From the NCBI GenBank assembly GCA_944989445.1, contig CALYLW010000177.1:868556-932555 (forward strand): DNA of 64,000 bases. The letters run 5' to 3'. A model generated the notes under the pieces. It was given only the letters and a program-made list of their open reading frames with translations, was not told where the DNA came from and did not search any database. The stretch is from Ampullaceana balthica (taxonomy: Eukaryota > Mollusca > Gastropoda > Lymnaeidae). The position numbers and the translations under genes were made by a program. Positions within the stretch are counted from its first letter, which is position 1. Each line of letters starts with the position of its first letter. Below, piece after piece: positions 20,120-32,000 of this stretch.

Positions 20120-22110
20120 CAAACGGTCAACGCTCGGACGAAATTTATTTCTACCTAGCATGTTAATTTTTGTGCTAGAGTGTCGCGATGCGTATAATAT
20201 TGAACAAACTTTTTACCATACTTTTTGAAAATATATTCACGATCTGTAAATTTTTATGCTAATCTGTCGCACGGTGCGCATTAAATTAAACAAGTTTTAT
20301 AACCCTTTAGCCGTGATCAAATCGAGCTGAAATTTAGCAGGCAGACTGTAGTAGTTTCTGACTATAAATCCTTTATATATGAGACATAACTAAAATTTTG
20401 GATTGTCGTGCGGTGCGTATTATAATGAACATACTTTTAGTTATGTCTCGTAAATAAAGGATTTATAGTCAAAAACTTTGTTTTTTATGGGTTTTAAAAA
20501 TTTTAAATCCTATATAATAACCCCTGGCGTCTGCTTGATGCATTCCTTGCTTGATTGTTTGCCGAAAAAACGTGGATCGATTTTTAACCCACTTTCTCGT
20601 ATGCTAGCGAGCGAAAATTTTGCAGGCAGACTCGTGCCAACGATCAAAATGATTTATCAAAATTTCAGATCGATCGAATGCACTGTAATGAAATCAATCA
20701 ATTTTTTAGATTATCTCTATGTATCTCTATGTAGCATATTAATTTTTGTGATAGAGCGTCGCGGTGGGAATTATATTGAACATACTTTTAGTTATGTCTT
20801 GTAAATAAAGTATTTATTGTCAAAAACTTTGTTTTTTATGTGTTTTTTAATTTTAAATCCAATATATTAACTCGTGACGTCTGCTTGATGCCTTCCTTGC
20901 TTGATTGCTTGCCGAAAAAACTTTGGATCGATTTTTAACCCACTTTCTCGTATGCTAGGGAGCTGAACTTTTGCAGGCAGACTCGTGCCGACGATAAAAT
21001 TGATCTTTCTAAATTTAAGATCGATCGACTGTACTTTAATTAAATAAATGAATTTTTAGATTATCTCTATTTATCTCTATGTAGCATGTTAATTTTTTTG
21101 TGATAGAGAATCGCAGTGCGAATTATATTGAACAACCTTTTTTAATACTTTCCTTTCGCGCGGTGCGGTGCGTTTTATATTGGCGATACTTTAAAAAAAA
21201 ATTTTTTTCCGATCTGTAAATGTTTATGCTAATGTATCAGGCAGTGCCCATTATATTAAACATTTTTTATTTCCCATTTCCCGTGATCAAATCGAGCTGA
21301 AATTTAGCAGGCAGACTGTAGTATTTTTTGTTTTACTATAAATCCGTTATATATGAGACATAAATAAAAATTTTGATTTTTGGATTGTCATGCGATGCGT
21401 ATTATAATGAACACACTTTTAGTTATAACGGATTTATAGTAAAAAAAACTTTGTTTTTTAACGTTTTTTAAGACAAAATATTAAATCCTTTATATATAAC
21501 TCGTGGCGTCTGCTTGATTGTTAGTATTGTTAGCTTGTCGCAAAAATTTTGGATCGATTTTATCCCACTTCCCCATATCATATCGAGCTAAAATTTCGCA
21601 GGCAGACTCGTGGCGATGATAAAAATGATGTATCGACATTTCACATTGGTCACATGTACTGTTTTTAAATTAATGAATTTTTAGATTATATATATGTACC
21701 TCTATGTAGCATATACATTTTTGTGCTAGACTGTCGCGGTGCGTATTATTTTGAACAACCTGTTTCATATTTTCCTGTCGCGCTGTGCGGTCCGTATTAT
21801 ATTGAAGATACTTTTTTTTTATTCCCCATCTGTACATTTTTAAGCAGTCTGTCGCGCGGTGCGCATTATATTAAACATGTTTTTTTAACCCTTTTCCGTG
21901 ATCAAATCTAGCTGAAATTTAGCAGGTAAACTGTAGTAGTTCGTTTTTTTAAACTATAAATCCTTTATACTTTATATATTTGATACATAACTAAAATTTC
22001 GTATTTTTGGATTGTCGTGCGATGCGTGTTATAATGAACATATTTTTAGTTATGTCTCGATATAAAGGATTTATAGTCAAAAAATTTGTTTTTACAGAGT
22101 TTTTTTTATT
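20120..22110 (+). repeat. Degenerate cluster of the ~490-bp AAATCC element
   Basis: Diverged copies begin near 20507 (TAAATCCTATATAATAACCC), 20853 (TTAAATCCAATATATTAACT) and 21482 (TTAAATCCTTTATATATAAC), with a partial copy before the first. All contain the GCTGAAATTT(A/T)GCAGGCAGACT motif and TAAAGGATTTATAGTC-like ends. They are much more diverged from one another than the 14-16 kb array. Open frames here are chance. Confidence 0.75.
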
Positions 22111-22149
22111 TACTTTATAAAAAATTTTTATTACACTTGATTATGCTCT

Positions 22150-22330
22150 TTATCAAACGAAAACGAAGAAGACCCAAGCGTACATGGAGGCGGAGCATGT
22201 TGGACGAGGCTGGGAGGACTGGGAAGAGCTGGGAAGAATTGAAGCGACTGGCAAGGGACGCGTAGAGTGGCGAGCTTAGACAGAGTTCCACAAGGAACTC
22301 AAAGGACAAATGATGATGATGATGCTCTTC
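22150..22330 (+). mobile_element. LINE 3' end, RT C-terminal remnant
   Basis: The plus strand reads KRRRPKRTWRRSMLDEAG, then KSWEELKRLARDA and a stop in place of the expected tryptophan of the RDxWR motif. A (ATG)n tail follows. The GRP(R/K)xxWRR...LAxDRxxWR pattern is the C-terminus of RTE-like or related non-LTR reverse transcriptase polyproteins. Only the last ~60 codons remain. Confidence 0.65.
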
Positions 22331-23984
22331 ATATCCAATTTGAGAAATATATTTCAAAACAAGTTAGCCGGCTATTTAAGCTCTAGCCTAAGACCAATAA
22401 TTAAACAGTGTGGCTATGTGTATTACTAATGATAGCATTCCAACTTGATCTAAGCAATTAGTTTGATTTAGCCAACAATTTATTGATCGAATTATTGCTG
22501 AAATGTGAGGCACGCGGAGTCTCTTTACAACACAAATAAACATCCACTTATTCGAAATGTTTACATTTTTTATCAAATTACGTTTGGTCGCTACAAGCAA
22601 AGATTCTCACATTTATCCATGGAGAACAAAATACGGAGGAAAAATTGGTTTAGGGGTCTCGAAAAGTCATCTGTCGTCCTGGGTTTATAGAGTTTGGTCT
22701 GTTAGCAACACGCAAGTCATGTGACGTCCTGGGTTTAAAGAGTTTGGTCTGTTAGCAACACGCAAGGGAAGCTGGGTAATCAAAAAGTTTAGACGGACGA
22801 TTAGTAACTGGGGCTCAGAGGGCTCGGCATTTTTGGCTACAAGACATCACGAGTGACCTTGCCCTTCTAAGAACGTGACCTTGTTGACTTCCGCCCATTC
22901 TCAGCTAATTACCGCCACAACGTGAGGTGTCGGGGGTGACGGCCCACGATTGCCGCTCCAAGCTAGGGGCGAGGCTGTCATAATAAAGGAGAGCAGTAAT
23001 CGATATTGAATTTAAAATAAAATGTACTCGATACTATGATGTATCTATAATTGGGACTTAGCCAAAAGTCGGATCTCTCTACTCGCAGAGAGTTCGGAAC
23101 CTCTTAAAGTTAAAGTCAATGAAATGATTTCTAAAAATTTTTAAAGAGAAGACAACCTACTCAGACTTCGAGTCGTCGGTTGTTTCCCCTACAGATGTCC
23201 AGATGGCGGAAAGTCGCCGTTCTCACGCATAGCCCCACACCTTGAAGTCGACCAGCCAGACCTCGGTGGTGCAGGGGCCTCGGGCTGTTGGTGGGTGGGT
23301 GGTGTGGATTAAAACCGTCCTGGGTTTTTTTTTCTCTTATCACGTGTCATCCGCGGCCTAACGGTTGGTGAATTGCTGTGATTGATGGCGTCCAGAGTGA
23401 TGACAGGAAATGTAGGCTCGTGATGCTCATGCCATGTGTCTGGGGAGGGGCATGTCCCGGGAAAATGGTGTGCTATGTCCAGGTAATCATTAGCGTGACT
23501 AATTTACACAACTTCAATTTTGATTTCATGACGTCATTACATCGCATTTATGTTTTTAATTATGGCTGACTGTCCGGGATGATGCACCATTTTTGAAAAT
23601 CAAAGAACTTCCGGAGGCGTTTCTCCATCGCAAGTCCCATTTGTATAAAACAACGTTTTAGCGTGTGCATTTTGTCTGTCACAGGATATCGCTACTAGCA
23701 ATCTAGCAATGACCCTGTCATATCTAATACGCCAGTAATCCCCCCCCCACACACACACACACACAAGTCATGGCCACAATTCTAAATTAATTGAAAATAT
23801 ATAAATTTATAACATAATAATGCTTCTAATTTTTTTCAAATTAAACCATAAAAATAATATTTAAGTGTAATATCCTAGTCCTTGGTTAGATTTTAAATTT
23901 AATAAATCTATTAGTACTTGAAATATAAACTCAAAAATTACAATCTCTTCTTTTAGCGTCGATTGTTACAGTTGATAATCATTT
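22331..23984. other. Intergenic with a 51-bp duplication
   Basis: A segment with GTCCTGGGTTTATAGAGTTT and GGTCTGTTAGCAACACGCAA occurs twice in tandem near 22675-22770. A short CA run is at 23745-23766. No gene seen. Confidence 0.45.
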
Positions 23985-24075
23985 GACACACACACACACA
24001 CACACCCAAACACACTCACACACACACACACGCACACACACATACTCTCTCTCACACACACACACACACACAAAC
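23985..24075. repeat. (CA)n compound microsatellite
   Basis: CA dinucleotide run interrupted by CCAAA, CGCA and TCTCTCTC. Confidence 0.95.
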
Positions 24076-24203
24076 CTTTGACATCCTTCCATCCAACCAA
24101 CCATCCCTGTAGTTCTACACATCATGCCATCTTGTTAAAAAGTTTTTAAAAACTATACATTTGCTTCATAAAAAGTAATATTTTCTTTTATAATACTTAA
24201 ATT

Positions 24204-25039
24204 TAGGGCTGCGGAAATTAACGATTAATTTCTCGATTAATCGTTAAAAAAATTTAACGATTAAAATTTTTTAACGATTAATCGACCCACCACTTACAAA
24301 TTTACTTGAAGTCAAAAAGTAAAAAAAATTTTCGGCCGATAAATATTAACTAATTTCCGGACTATTACACGAGCATTTTAGTTTTAAACTATTGACTGAC
24401 GTGAGTGCTCAACATTTTGATAAAGGTTATTGACACAATAACCTTTATCACAATTTTGAGAGAAATCCTTTGCCGACCATGCAATGTTCCCTATAAGTCT
24501 AAGCTTCGTTGATCCGTGTTCAAATTTAAATAAAACTCGTGTGCAAAGTTCCACAACGTCAATTTTTGTGCAATATTTTACAAAATGTGCTGTGCGGTGA
24601 TTCTAAACTCCTGCGTGGCGTCGGTCAAATATCTGCGCAGCCGCGCTGATTAGAGGGAACATTGCTACCATGGTTATAACACTTCGCTTACATAGCACCT
24701 GCAAACCAAACATCCACTACAGTATCAGAAACTTCAGCTGAGACAATTTAAAGCTATGTGAACGATTCTTAAGCTCGGCCTTATTATATTGTCAATAAGA
24801 CCCGCCCATCACTTGAACCTGATAAGGTCAATACACTTGTCTGTTTGCGTTGTTGGTTAAAAGATGTCATATAAAGAAGACATTCCAGTGTTATTTCGAT
24901 TTTTGACAAGTAAGTTAAATAAATGGTTTTTATGACACCATAAATGTCAATTTTTGGCTTTAATCGAAATTAACGATTAATTAATCGTTAAATTTTCAAA
25001 AGTTAATGATTAAATTAAAATTAATCGAAAGCAGCCCTA
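24204..25039 (+). mobile_element. hAT element, copy 2, inverted relative to copy 1
   Basis: Ends TAGGGCTGCGGAAATTAACG and the inverted GAAAGCAGCCCTA. The flanks are CTTAAATT (24196-24203) and CTTAAACT (25040-25047), 7 of 8 matching. On the plus strand near 24755-24870 it carries a decayed form of the dimerisation-domain segment seen in copy 1 (ERLFSSAG... equivalent, with substitutions). It shares the internal GCGCGGCTGCGCAGATATTT segment with copy 1. Confidence 0.83.
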
Positions 25040-25717
25040 CTTAAACTACAATCCTTTATAATAAAAGGCTAATTTCTGTGCGGTCATCGATAGCGATTGG
25101 TCCCTCAAACAAATATGACTCCTACAGCCAATCATATTGAACACGTTTACGCGGACGTTCAAAAAGAGTTATTTTTGGTGCAGTATTTCTTCCAAGACTT
25201 TATTTTGAGTTATGCGCGTTGGGATTTATAGTCAAAAGCTCTGTTTTACGAGTTATTTATTTTAACTATAATGAATATTATTTTTGACGTGATGCACATG
25301 TAATGCCGGTCGAGACGGCTGTTGGAGGGGAGTTACAACATGCCACCGAACGGTGGCGGAACGTCCTTGGATGGGCTTGGTTGCTCGTATTAAATAAAGT
25401 TAATGGAAGTGTTATAAGTGTGACATGGAGAAAGCGTTATCATTAATTGAATTCTAAAATATCTTCACTTTGTTGCATATTTGGTCTGGTAACCCGAGTA
25501 GATGAAAAGACAAACTGGTAGCACTTTTGTTTCTCTAATTGTTCGAATCATTGCTATTTAACGATAGAAACTGTAGCTAAATGAATATTCATTTAGTGGA
25601 CGGCCATTCAAAATATCCCGGGCCACCCATAGTGGGGGAGTTGTTGTTTTTCCCTTAGCACCAGTTCATGTATATGTGTATACAATATGAATGAATGATT
25701 GTTTTGTACTATAGCGC

Positions 25718-25870
25718 CAGGGGCCTAGGGAATCGGAGGCCCTAGGCGAAGTGAATTTGGTGGCCCTAAATATAATATTTTTTTTTCTCCATGATTCCTG
25801 TGCGAGTCTCCACTCATCTGAGGCTCCAGGCGGCTGCCTTGTTGTTTTCCTATGCCTAAGGCTGGCCATG
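25718..25870. mobile_element. Short hAT-like MITE
   Basis: Starts CAGGGGCCTAGGGAATCGGA and ends GCCTAAGGCTGGCCATG. It is flanked by ATAGCGC at 25711-25717 and 25871-25877. The interior carries GGCCCTAGGCGAAGTGAAT. The inverted termini are weak, so the family assignment is tentative. Confidence 0.55.
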
Positions 25871-25916
25871 ATAGCGCTAACACTGTCCATACTAGGTTAA
25901 CATGCTCGTTGCGCTC

Positions 25917-26106
25917 TCTTGTTCAAAAACTCTATCAAATAAAAAAAAATCTTAAATTTTTTCTTACATTTTTCGTTTTCACAATCTTTAAAATATTTCG
26001 AAACCCTGTTCAACAATTTTGGTGCTGATAATTCAAACGAGCGCAAGTCAAGGGACTGCCTCGTGTTTCTGGGGACTTTCAGGAGAGACTGCGTAGAAGA
26101 TCTCAA
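25917..26106 (-). mobile_element. Possible LINE reverse transcriptase C-terminal fragment
   Basis: The minus strand reads LLKVPRNTRQSLDLRSFEL then SAPKLLNRV. This resembles the LLxVPRxRxxxYGxRSFxxxAPKLWNxLP segment of CR1/L2-type ORF2. A ~50-bp duplication containing GGAGAGACTGCGTAGAAGAT spans its start (26081 and 26131). Confidence 0.45.
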
Positions 26107-26169
26107 GCCCTACAGCCTACAGATAACTTTGAGGAGAGACTGCGTAGAAGATCTCAAGCCCTACAGATA

Positions 26170-27220
26170 TACATAATAATACCCTCATAAACAGCTGCGT
26201 TGATCCGTCCATACAGCCATAAGCTATTCGACACAATTTTATTTATAGTATATATAATATATAAATCTTGCAAAATTTTCAGGAAATTTGTGGTAATTCT
26301 ATTGTTCTAATGATAATTCAAGTGTTGATGGAGAAACCTTTAGCATTACGGACACTCATTTAAAATTTCAAACATTTTCTTTCTGTTGGTTCTCAGAATA
26401 CAGAAAAAACGTAAGATTTTATTACATAAAGGTAAAATAGCGCTATTTTTAGAAAAGATTTTCGAAAAACAACTTTTAAAGCATAGAAAGAGAAGTAACA
26501 GGTTTTTAGCAAAATATTTATTTAAAAATTAAATTGTGAACAAATTTTCGCTTGGTCAAGCTGACTGCACTGGCTCAAATTACATGTAAATTGACCAAAA
26601 CTTGTTGAGAATGGGCCAAACAGAGCATAGTAATTTTCATGAAATAGGTAAAATTGAAGACTCGGTTGTTATATTATAGATTTCCAACATTAAATGACAA
26701 TCTAAACTGTGGCGTTGGCGTAAACCGAGGACTAACAAGTCTGTGGAAACGTGGACAGCCTTGCTAATGTTTATTTAACATATAGACATTTCAGAATTTC
26801 CCAAATTACCTTTTTTTAGCAACATGGTACAAAACTTACATGAAAACAATAGGTCCGTCTCAGAATGAGTCTACTTTTCTTCCTTACTTTCAAAATACAT
26901 GACTATGAAATGTTGGAAATTCAACACTACGATGGGACAATGAATAAACGACGCACAATAAATGTAGTACTCATTTGAATTTTAGCCTAATTAAGATTTT
27001 GTTTTTTGGTATTTGGAAAAAAAGGGGGGGGGGTGTATTGTGGAGGGAAAAAAACTGGTTTATTATATGTGTGAGTTTATTTTATAGCACATTCCATTTC
27101 TCTAGCAAACAATAATTTCCTCGAGCGGATTAATAGTACTATCCAGAGTCTTCCTATATGTTAGCTGGATTTGGCTTCAGTGGAATAAGAAAACAATTGC
27201 CAGGGGTGTGACCCTTACAA
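26170..27220. other. Intergenic, nothing recognised
   Basis: AT-rich sequence with a poly-G run near 27025. No gene, array or transposon end identified. Confidence 0.4.
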
Positions 27221-27224
27221 ATCA

Positions 27225-27427
27225 TTCCAATTATATTCAAACCAGTGATTCGTTATCTCATTTGGTTACACGTTAAGAAACGGAGTGACTACAAAATCTT
27301 GTCAGTCTACTACTCCTGCATCAAGAAAAAGGCCCCGCAGTACCTGTCGAAACTGCTTCCGGTGTTTAAACCATCTCGTTGCCTCCTGTTCATAATCTCG
27401 CATGTGTCTTCCATCCGATCGAATTAA
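27225..27427 (+). mobile_element. CR1-like LINE RT fragment
   Basis: The plus strand reads RYLIWLHVKKRSDYKILSVY, then KKKAPQYLSKLLPVFKPSR. It matches the conserved LHWLPVxxRIxYKILxLxYK...APxYLxxLLxxYxPSRxLRS block of CR1/L2 reverse transcriptases. There is no upstream RT core. It ends abruptly. Confidence 0.75.
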
Positions 27428-27585
27428 CAAACAGACAAGTATTCGGGTGCTAGAATCTTTAGAATTCACTGCAAGAAATAATAACTGATTTGGAAAGTAT
27501 TTAGATTTTCTTATTTTAAAAATTTCAAAAAAAGACCTCATTTGTTCATAGTAGAGTGACTTGCATCCAACTTGTGGTTTAACTG

Positions 27586-28034
27586 AGCAACATTCTGCTA
27601 GTCTACTGTCCTCTAACATTCTGCTATTCTACTGTCCTCTAACATTCTGCTATTCTACTGTCCTCTAACATTCTGCTATTCTACTGTCCTCTAACATTCT
27701 GCTAGTCTACTGTCCTCTAACATTCTGCTAGTCTACTGTCCTCTAACATTCTGCTATTCTACTGTCCTCTAACATTCTGCTATTCTACTGTCCTCTAACA
27801 TTCTGCTAGTCTACTGTCCTCTAACATTCTGCTTTTCTACTGTCCTCTAACATTCTGCTATTCTACTGTCCTCTAACATTCTGCTATTCTACTGTCCTCT
27901 AACATTCTGCTATTCTACTGTCCTCTAACATTCTGCTAGTCTACTGTCCTCTAACATTCTGCTATTCTACTGTCCTCTAACATTCTGCTAGTCTACTGTC
28001 CTCTAACATTCTGCTAGTCTACTGTCCTCTAACA
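27586..28034. repeat. 26-bp minisatellite, ~17 copies
   Basis: Unit AACATTCTGCTATTCTACTG plus TCCTCT, with TAG/TAT/TTT variants at one site. Confidence 0.95.
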
Positions 28035-28228
28035 AATTCTCTGTTTTCTGTCATATAAAACCTCTGGACTTGTTTACGCTAAGTGTATGTTTTGTACGCT
28101 ATGAGCTTATGTTATTGCTGGAGACCAGAGCAACATCCTTGACCTTCATCGCCTAAAATATGGGTTTGGTTTGGAATTTATGAAATATACGAGCATGCCT
28201 GAACTTAGTGAACCTGGAAGTAGATTCA

Positions 28229-28550
28229 AACCATGTCCATGTACTACAGCCATGTCCAGGTACTACAGCCATGTCCAGGTACTACAGCCATGTCCAGGTA
28301 CTACAGCCATGTCCAGGTACTACATCCATGTCCAGGTACTACAGCCATGTCCAGGTACTACACCCATGTCCAGGTACTACAGCCATGTCCAGGTACTACA
28401 GCCATGTCCAGGTACTACAGCCATGTCCAGGTACTACAGCCATGTCCAGGTACTACAGCCATGTCCAGGTACTACAGCCATGTCCAGGTACTACAGCCAT
28501 GTCCAGGTACTACAGCCATGTCCAGGTACTACAGCCATGTCCAGATACTA
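28229..28550. repeat. 19-bp minisatellite, ~17 copies
   Basis: Unit CATGTCCAGGTACTACAGC. Since 19 mod 3 = 1 and the unit lacks stops, all three plus frames stay open. Those frames are artefacts. Confidence 0.95.
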
Positions 28551-28917
28551 CAACTCACAAGTACTCGAAAAATCTCCATTTCGTGAATTATTAATTAATT
28601 TTTTAAAGAAATAGTTCAAACATTTACCATGGTAAAAGTGTATTCTATTTACACAAACAACGATTTTAAAATGGTAAGACAGTCTTGTTCACATATGTCG
28701 CAAAACGATTCAATAAGGGCAATGTGATGTTTTACGTAAACTCAATTTCCATGCAATAATATATCTGGACGAAAATAGCGATTTTAAATTACTATTTGAG
28801 AGTTGTAGATTTGTTTTCTTCAAATGTCTCTCCATTCTAAGACTTCCACAGGCAAGCATACTTTCAAAAAGAGAATCAGAAATAGACTCAAAGAAGCGTC
28901 TTGAAAATGTTTATATA

Positions 28918-28923
28918 TTTTAT
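28918..28923 (-). terminator. Likely poly(A) signal of SOD-like gene B
   Basis: AATAAA on the minus strand (TTTATT on plus), about 145 bp after the stop codon at 29065. Confidence 0.4.
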
Positions 28924-29064
28924 TATTGAGTAATAAATCGTTAGGTATGAGAAAGTTCGTGTTTCTTTTTGTTGACTACGTCACCAAGATTTGAGCTCTG
29001 TACTTGGTTGGGAGGTTCTACTTCTTGTGTTTACGTTGCAGGTCTTTGACGCGTCCTTCGTTGC

Positions 29065-32000
29065 TTAGTAACCATATTTGACGGAAATGGTCTGTTCTCC
29101 GCTGTCGTAGTGTAGGGCGCAGCAAGACAAGATGCCACCCTCGCACGTGGCATCACCATATTTGTTGTCAATGGCTGCATCGGGGCAAACCTGTAGGGAA
29201 ATAAAATATTTTTTGTGGTCTCAAACAAAATGATGAGGTTTTGCTGTGCTCACACTTGCCATGATTACTTTATAATTTATATCGTTTAATTAACACATTG
29301 CATTTAAATATGGCAGTATATTACTGAATGTAACTTATTGTTCTAAAATATTCTTATATTAAGTAGCATTTAAGCTTATGATCTTGATTTCTTTATTAAT
29401 ATGAACATGCAGATTGTTAGAAATATTGCAATATTTCCATCATATTTATTTTCAACGTTCGAAACAATTAACTGAGATATTTGAATCTTGATAAAAAAAT
29501 CGCTTTTTTTAAGGTTAAATATGTATTTTTGTAATAGCCGCTTCAAAAAGTCTTTTTGACCAATCAACTGTTACTTACAACGACGCCCTTGCCAGGAATT
29601 AACTATTACTTACAACGACGCCCCTGCCAGCGAGTTCCTTCAGGTTTGAGAATCCCTGTAGAGTGTCAATGTTGATCTCGGAGGCAGTCCCTGGGGTCAG
29701 GCGCACGTTGGCAATAATTCCTGGTGCCCTGTCACCATAGATGGCTCCACCAGCAGAGTAGAGTCCTCCACCAAGGCCTCCACCGAGTCCTCCACCGAGG
29801 CCTCCACCGTATCCTCCTAGGCCTCCGTAGCCATTGTATCCTCCACCCATGCCATATCCACCACCGTAGCCAGAACCATATCCAGATCCATAACCAGGAT
29901 TGTATCCACCGCCGTATCCACCGCCGTATCCACCGAGGCCAAGACCTCCACCAAGGCCTCCACCAAGACCTCCACCAAGACCTCCACCGAGACCTCCACC
30001 AAGACCTCCAAGTTGACCAATGCCACCGAGTTGCTGTCCGTAGCTCACACTTGGTGCACCTCTGTTGAAGGATAGAATTGGGTGAGGGTGTTAAAAGGTC
30101 ATAAGAATTTCCGATAAAAGGTTTCTGAAAACTTTAACCGCTTTTGTTTATTTTCCCCCTTTTTTCACTTAACATAATAAATTGGTTTAACATTAAAAAA
30201 AACTAAAAACAAAATAATAAAATGAAAATTTAAATTTAAATAATTTTAACAATAAATCATTTCTAAAAATCATCATACGGAACTTGAAGTGACGTGCCTT
30301 ACTTATAACCAAAGTATATATTGAGCCTGACGATCAAGTGAATACCTGGTAGCTAGACCTCCACTTGACCAGAGCCGATCCATGACCACTTTAAATATTC
30401 TTTAACTTACGAGTAGAAGAGTCCGAAGTCCTCAGCGTAACAGCCTCGCTCTGGTCTGGCCCTCTCGGTGAAGGCCACGGACACGGGTCCGCCGACAAGA
30501 GAGAAGAGGTTAATGGTGGCAGAGAGTCCTCCACCGTAGGATCCACCACTTCCACCAAGATAAGGAAACAAAGATGGACTCATCTGAAGAAATTGAAAAC
30601 AGAAATGTTCATCTGTTACTGGAGCCCGGTTTTATTTTCATTTATTTTATGAATTTCCACAAGTATCGTTCATTCCATTGTTTAAGTTTTGTTTATTTCT
30701 GGACATGGCTTGTCATCAACTTTCTATGCCTGTGGACCTGCTGATTGTGGACCTGCTGATTGTGGACCTGCTGATTGTGGACCTGCTGATTTTGGACCTG
30801 CTGATTGTTTAATGTAAAACATCTAATAATAATAATAATATTCATGTCTAAATGGTGGAAATTTAACTTGTCTGAGTCTAAACATCTGAAAGTGTAGCTA
30901 ACCCAAGAACATTAAATTCGATATAAAACTTCACATCGACATTTAAAATAATCCCAACCAATTTGCATGACAGATTGACTTTTATTAAAACAACTCAGAA
31001 TTGTATCACAGTTTGCGGAATTGCCAATTTATTTTTTAGATGGACCTTTTTGGCAAAATGCTTTTTTTTCCTTTAGTCAACTTACGCCACATTTCTTATC
31101 ATTTGTACCTAGATCATCTCAAACTTATAAACAAATATTGACTTGTAAGTATGGCCATTTGAGTGGGGTCAGGGTTGCGACATTTACCCAGGGCATCATT
31201 GCAGTTATTCTTTTTACCACGTTTTTATTAACTTGCTGTCGTGTCTGTCCGCAATTTTTCAAATTTGCCAACGCAAAATTAAACCACTTCTGATGGTCCT
31301 AGAGAGATCAAAATTTGACCACGTATAGATCTTGGGTGACAATACATTGTATCAAAATTTCAGATCGATTGAATGTATCGTAATTAAATTATTGCATTTT
31401 TGAGTTTTTCTCCATATAAGCATCTTTTATCCGCCTGCTAATTTTTTTCACGTGCCAAATCAGTTAACCCAGTGACCTCATCCCTATGGTATTTATACGT
31501 TGGGCGGCCCTTATGAGGTGTTTGGTAAAATAAATAGAGGTAAAAAAAACCCCAGATTTTTAAAAGGGGAGTTAAATCATTGAAGAAAATTGAATAAGAA
31601 AGCAGTCTGAATATGAATTAGTGTAGTGTGTCAATTGATAAGCGTTGGTGTTTGTCTATATGTTTGTGTTTGTTTGTGTTGGGTCTAAAATGCCTCACCA
31701 CCGCGCTGTTAGACCTGACAATCCATAACATATGGAAAACAAGTAGGAAATTTTGTATTTTTAATGAATTTTCTTTTGTACAATAAAAGTAATATATACT
31801 CTATGATTTTACACTTAGACTAAAAAGAGTAAAATAGATAAATGTAAAAAAGGATTTTTAAAAATCACGTTTGTATAAGTGGACTAAAAAGAAGAAAATA
31901 ATTTAAAACTTATAACTTCAAGTACTTTGATTTAATATGAATAAAAACGTGGGGCTGGGTGTTTGGTATAAAAATTAAAGATTTATAATTTAGAAGGCAA

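Noticed and set aside
22115..22357. Minus-strand frame with HHHHH near the start
   Set aside because: Antisense of the (ATG)n tail and RT remnant on the plus strand.
28171..28614. Three overlapping frames with SRYYSHVQVLQPCPGTTAM repeats
   Set aside because: A 19-bp tandem repeat without stops keeps all frames open; no start context or homology.
29724..30068. Plus-strand frame rich in histidine (HRRIHRGLHQDLHQ type)
   Set aside because: It is the antisense of the glycine-rich exon 4 of gene B, whose splice phases agree on the minus strand.
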